Below are positions 19,072-20,532 of a stretch of DNA of 20,532 nt, piece by piece (within the stretch, counting starts at the first letter, position 1; each line of letters opens with the position of its first letter). A program made the translations under genes and the position numbers. Source of the stretch: a virus. The notes beneath the pieces were generated by a model. That model saw only the letters and a program-made list of their open reading frames with translations, did no database searches and was not told the origin of the DNA. Location of the stretch: positions 1 to 20,532 of the IMG/VR virus record IMGVR_UViG_3300020430_000117. One strand, given 5' to 3'.

Positions 19072-19546
19072 AAATGTAACTGTATTCCCTCCATTCAGGG
19101 ACATTAGATTCTGCTAGATCGATTGCAACTGTGTTGTATGGTGCTCTTGGTTGCTTCCTAAGTTTTAGTTTAGTCTGCTCAAGTAATTTATCACTCTTCT
19201 TGACATTACATGAAGAACATGCTACAACCAGATTTTCCCATGTATCTTGCCCACCCTTGCTCCTTGGGATTACATGGTCAATAGTGAGTTTAGTTGTTGC
19301 CCCACAATATTGACAAGAATTCTTATCTCTCTTATAAATCTGACTCCTAGTTGGACGGTTGTTCATAATACTCCTAACAGGTATTCTAATGTAATTCAAC
19401 AATCTAACAACCCTTCCAGATAAAACCTGAACCTTATCCTTTAGAACTAAAATTACCGCCCTCTTCCAATTTGTAAAGTTGATTGGTTCATAACTTGAAT
19501 TAAGAACTAATATTGTCTGATTTGGTTGTATCTTAAGATGTTCCAT
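19070..19546 (-). CDS. HNH endonuclease
   Basis: This 158-residue protein begins MEHLKIQPNQTILVLNSSY. CQYCG at residues 78-82 and CSSC at 110-113 form the zinc site. TIDHVIPRSKGGQDTWENL at 88-106 holds the catalytic Asp90/His91 and Asn105, and NVKKSDK follows. The N-terminal 60 residues (VLNSSYEPINFTNWKRAV) match the cyanobacterial and phage-type HNH proteins, not a classical group I intron enzyme. It probably cleaves DNA, as a homing or DNA-processing nuclease. It has its own sigma-70 promoter and starts the run of cassette genes downstream. Confidence 0.85.
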   Translation of the reverse strand: MEHLKIQPNQTILVLNSSYEPINFTNWKRAVILVLKDKVQVLSGRVVRLLNYIRIPVRSIMNNRPTRSQIYKRDKNSCQYCGATTKLTIDHVIPRSKGGQDTWENLVVACSSCNVKKSDKLLEQTKLKLRKQPRAPYNTVAIDLAESNVPEWREYSYI

Positions 19547-19567
19547 ACTGGCAAGGGTATTGTGGAC

Positions 19568-19597
19568 ATTATATCACCGATACATTCTATCTGACAA
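19568..19597 (-). promoter_or_regulatory. Sigma-70 promoter for the HNH gene (TTGTCA-N18-TATAAT, TGA extension)
   Basis: TGATATAAT is a perfect extended -10, in which the TGA is also the stop codon of the 19574-19807 gene. TTGTCA lies 18 bases further upstream. The -10 is 22 bases before the ATG at 19546. It resembles the promoter at 8919-8947, which uses the same -35 hexamer, and may drive the nuclease and oxygenase genes early. Confidence 0.65.
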
Positions 19598-19807
19598 GTC
19601 TAAAGAAAACAGGATCTCTTCTATAGTACCGTGAATACCATCTGATTTTTGCAAAATTTCCTCTTTTTTTCTTGATAGATTCATATCTCGCAAAATATGT
19701 GGATTCTCTTGCAACCAGGAGTATTCGTCTGGTTGAATGTCACTTAACTGACCGCTGTTTATCTTTGATACTATACTAAAGTATTTAATCCTGTCAGAAG
19801 CTCTCAT
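19574..19807 (-). CDS. Hypothetical protein, 77 aa
   Basis: This 77-residue protein begins MRASDRIKYFSIVSKINSG. It is mostly helical, with QPDEYSWLQENPHILRDM in the middle and a charged segment (LSRKKEEILQK) before an acidic C-terminus ending DLSDRMYR. Its start overlaps the stop of the upstream oxygenase-like gene by ATGA. No motif is recognised. It lies between two enzyme genes of the cassette. Confidence 0.65.
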   Translation of the reverse strand: MRASDRIKYFSIVSKINSGQLSDIQPDEYSWLQENPHILRDMNLSRKKEEILQKSDGIHGTIEEILFSLDLSDRMYR

Positions 19808-20532
19808 TTTTTTGATGGGTCCATAAAATCAACAACAATAACACACCTATAATACTTATTCGCGATCACTTTTGGTGGCATAACTGGTTGATGATTGATA
19901 TGCGAATGATGAATAAGTAAAGAATTCTCATCACCTGGAAGAATAATCTCCCTGTCCTCATTCTCAATTAGTGTACCATACATCCTTGACGGATTATTAA
20001 GATAATATATCATTCCCAAGTCAAAGTTATCATGACTATGACTGTTCCTGTAAGTTATATCCAACTCATTTCTATAATCCTCTGAATTGGTTCCCTTCAT
20101 CCGTTTTGCCCAGTATGACTGAACCTGATAATTCTTTATGTTTGGATTATTTGTAATCTCTGCATAATTGTGCAAATGCTTTTTTACCATACTAAAAAAC
20201 ACATACCAACTTGTATAGTGCCTCAACTTCCTATGTGGTAATTCATTTGTTGCCTCTACAGATCTATCCCATTTATTTTTACTGACCCTAAACTCATCAT
20301 CAATGTCATCCAAAAGATTATCCATGTGATGACGACTGATCATATTGTATGCTCTGTAGATTGTATTACCACAGAAGTCAAAACTCTCTACATTCCTATT
20401 GTCATGCCAATAGGGATCAATAGAAGACTCCTGAGGTACTACTCTTGTTATTCTATAGTATTCATCTTTTATAATCTCATCTAATCTTTCGGAGGGACTT
20501 ACACCTGCTCTATTTGCAAGATTTTCCAGAAG
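19804..20532 (-). CDS. 2OG-Fe(II) oxygenase-like protein, 5' end missing (window edge)
   Basis: The frame stays open from its stop at 19804 to the right edge, giving 242 residues with no stop. The coding-like stretch upstream of the first internal ATG (20343) shows that the true start lies outside the window. Counted from the edge, HSHDNFDLGMIYYLNN (about 165-180), ILPGDENSLLIHHSHINH (197-214) and YYRCVIVVDF (227-236) form a beta-helix pattern with His, a distal His cluster and Arg. This matches small phage 2OG oxygenases in outline. The exact Fe ligands are uncertain (H165 or H167/D168, one of H208-H214, R229). The N-terminal part is helical and polar. Confidence 0.6.
   Translation of the reverse strand, partial: LLENLANRAGVSPSERLDEIIKDEYYRITRVVPQESSIDPYWHDNRNVESFDFCGNTIYRAYNMISRHHMDNLLDDIDDEFRVSKNKWDRSVEATNELPHRKLRHYTSWYVFFSMVKKHLHNYAEITNNPNIKNYQVQSYWAKRMKGTNSEDYRNELDITYRNSHSHDNFDLGMIYYLNNPSRMYGTLIENEDREIILPGDENSLLIHHSHINHQPVMPPKVIANKYYRCVIVVDFMDPSKK

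Noticed and set aside
1-20532. tRNA genes, CRISPR arrays, insertion sequences or attachment sites
   Set aside because: No cloverleaf, repeat-spacer array, terminal inverted repeats or transposase was seen by eye; a tRNA scan would settle the first point.

Overview
The window looks like part of the genome of a T4-like cyanophage (a marine cyanomyovirus infecting Synechococcus or Prochlorococcus). The evidence is the base composition (about 40% GC), the near-total lack of intergenic DNA, and the presence of two pentose-phosphate auxiliary metabolic genes typical of these phages: 6-phosphogluconate dehydrogenase (gnd) and FSA-type transaldolase (talC). Tail-collar fibre proteins, many small cyanophage-type hypothetical proteins, and both host-like sigma-70 promoters and a T4-late-like promoter fit the same picture. 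No T4 core structural or replication gene (terminase, portal, capsid, polymerase) is visible, so this is an accessory region. No rRNA, tRNA, CRISPR array, insertion sequence, attachment site or origin was seen.

Every gene I accept is on the minus strand, so transcription runs from base 20532 towards base 1. Most genes are chained by ATGA or TAATG stop/start overlaps, or by overlaps of 10 to 30 bases. I used these overlaps to recover about ten very short genes: 583-735, 933-1061, 2850-2993, 3996-4353 (three genes), 4900-5070, 5428-5502, 13650-13796 and 13793-13873.

Layout from upstream (right) to downstream (left). (1) 20532-14546 is a modification cassette. It has an oxygenase-like protein cut by the window edge, a small ORF, an HNH endonuclease with its own promoter, an unknown protein, two tandem 2OG-Fe(II) oxygenases, a radical SAM protein, a NodU/CmcH-type carbamoyltransferase and an SGNH-like hydrolase. 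(2) 14519-12529 holds small genes around talC. (3) 12530-10998 starts with a late-type promoter and carries two paralogous tail-collar fibre proteins and a Cys-containing protein; it continues into a coiled-coil acidic protein and a two-domain 2OG-Fe(II) oxygenase (to 8928). (4) 8947-6736 is a set of small unknown genes with repeated extended -10 promoters. (5) 6735-4900 carries gnd, two zinc-binding mini-proteins and other small genes, and ends at a strong terminator. (6) 4830-1 holds small unknown genes, three small membrane proteins, a putative HExxH metallopeptidase, a GT11-type fucosyltransferase and further small genes, with a terminator-like hairpin inside a coding region.

Together gnd and talC would redirect host carbon through the pentose phosphate pathway for NADPH and ribose. 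The oxygenases, carbamoyltransferase, radical SAM protein, SGNH hydrolase and fucosyltransferase suggest covalent decoration of a polymer (glycan, virion protein or DNA); its identity cannot be read from the sequence. This cassette is the best candidate for an undescribed system in the window.
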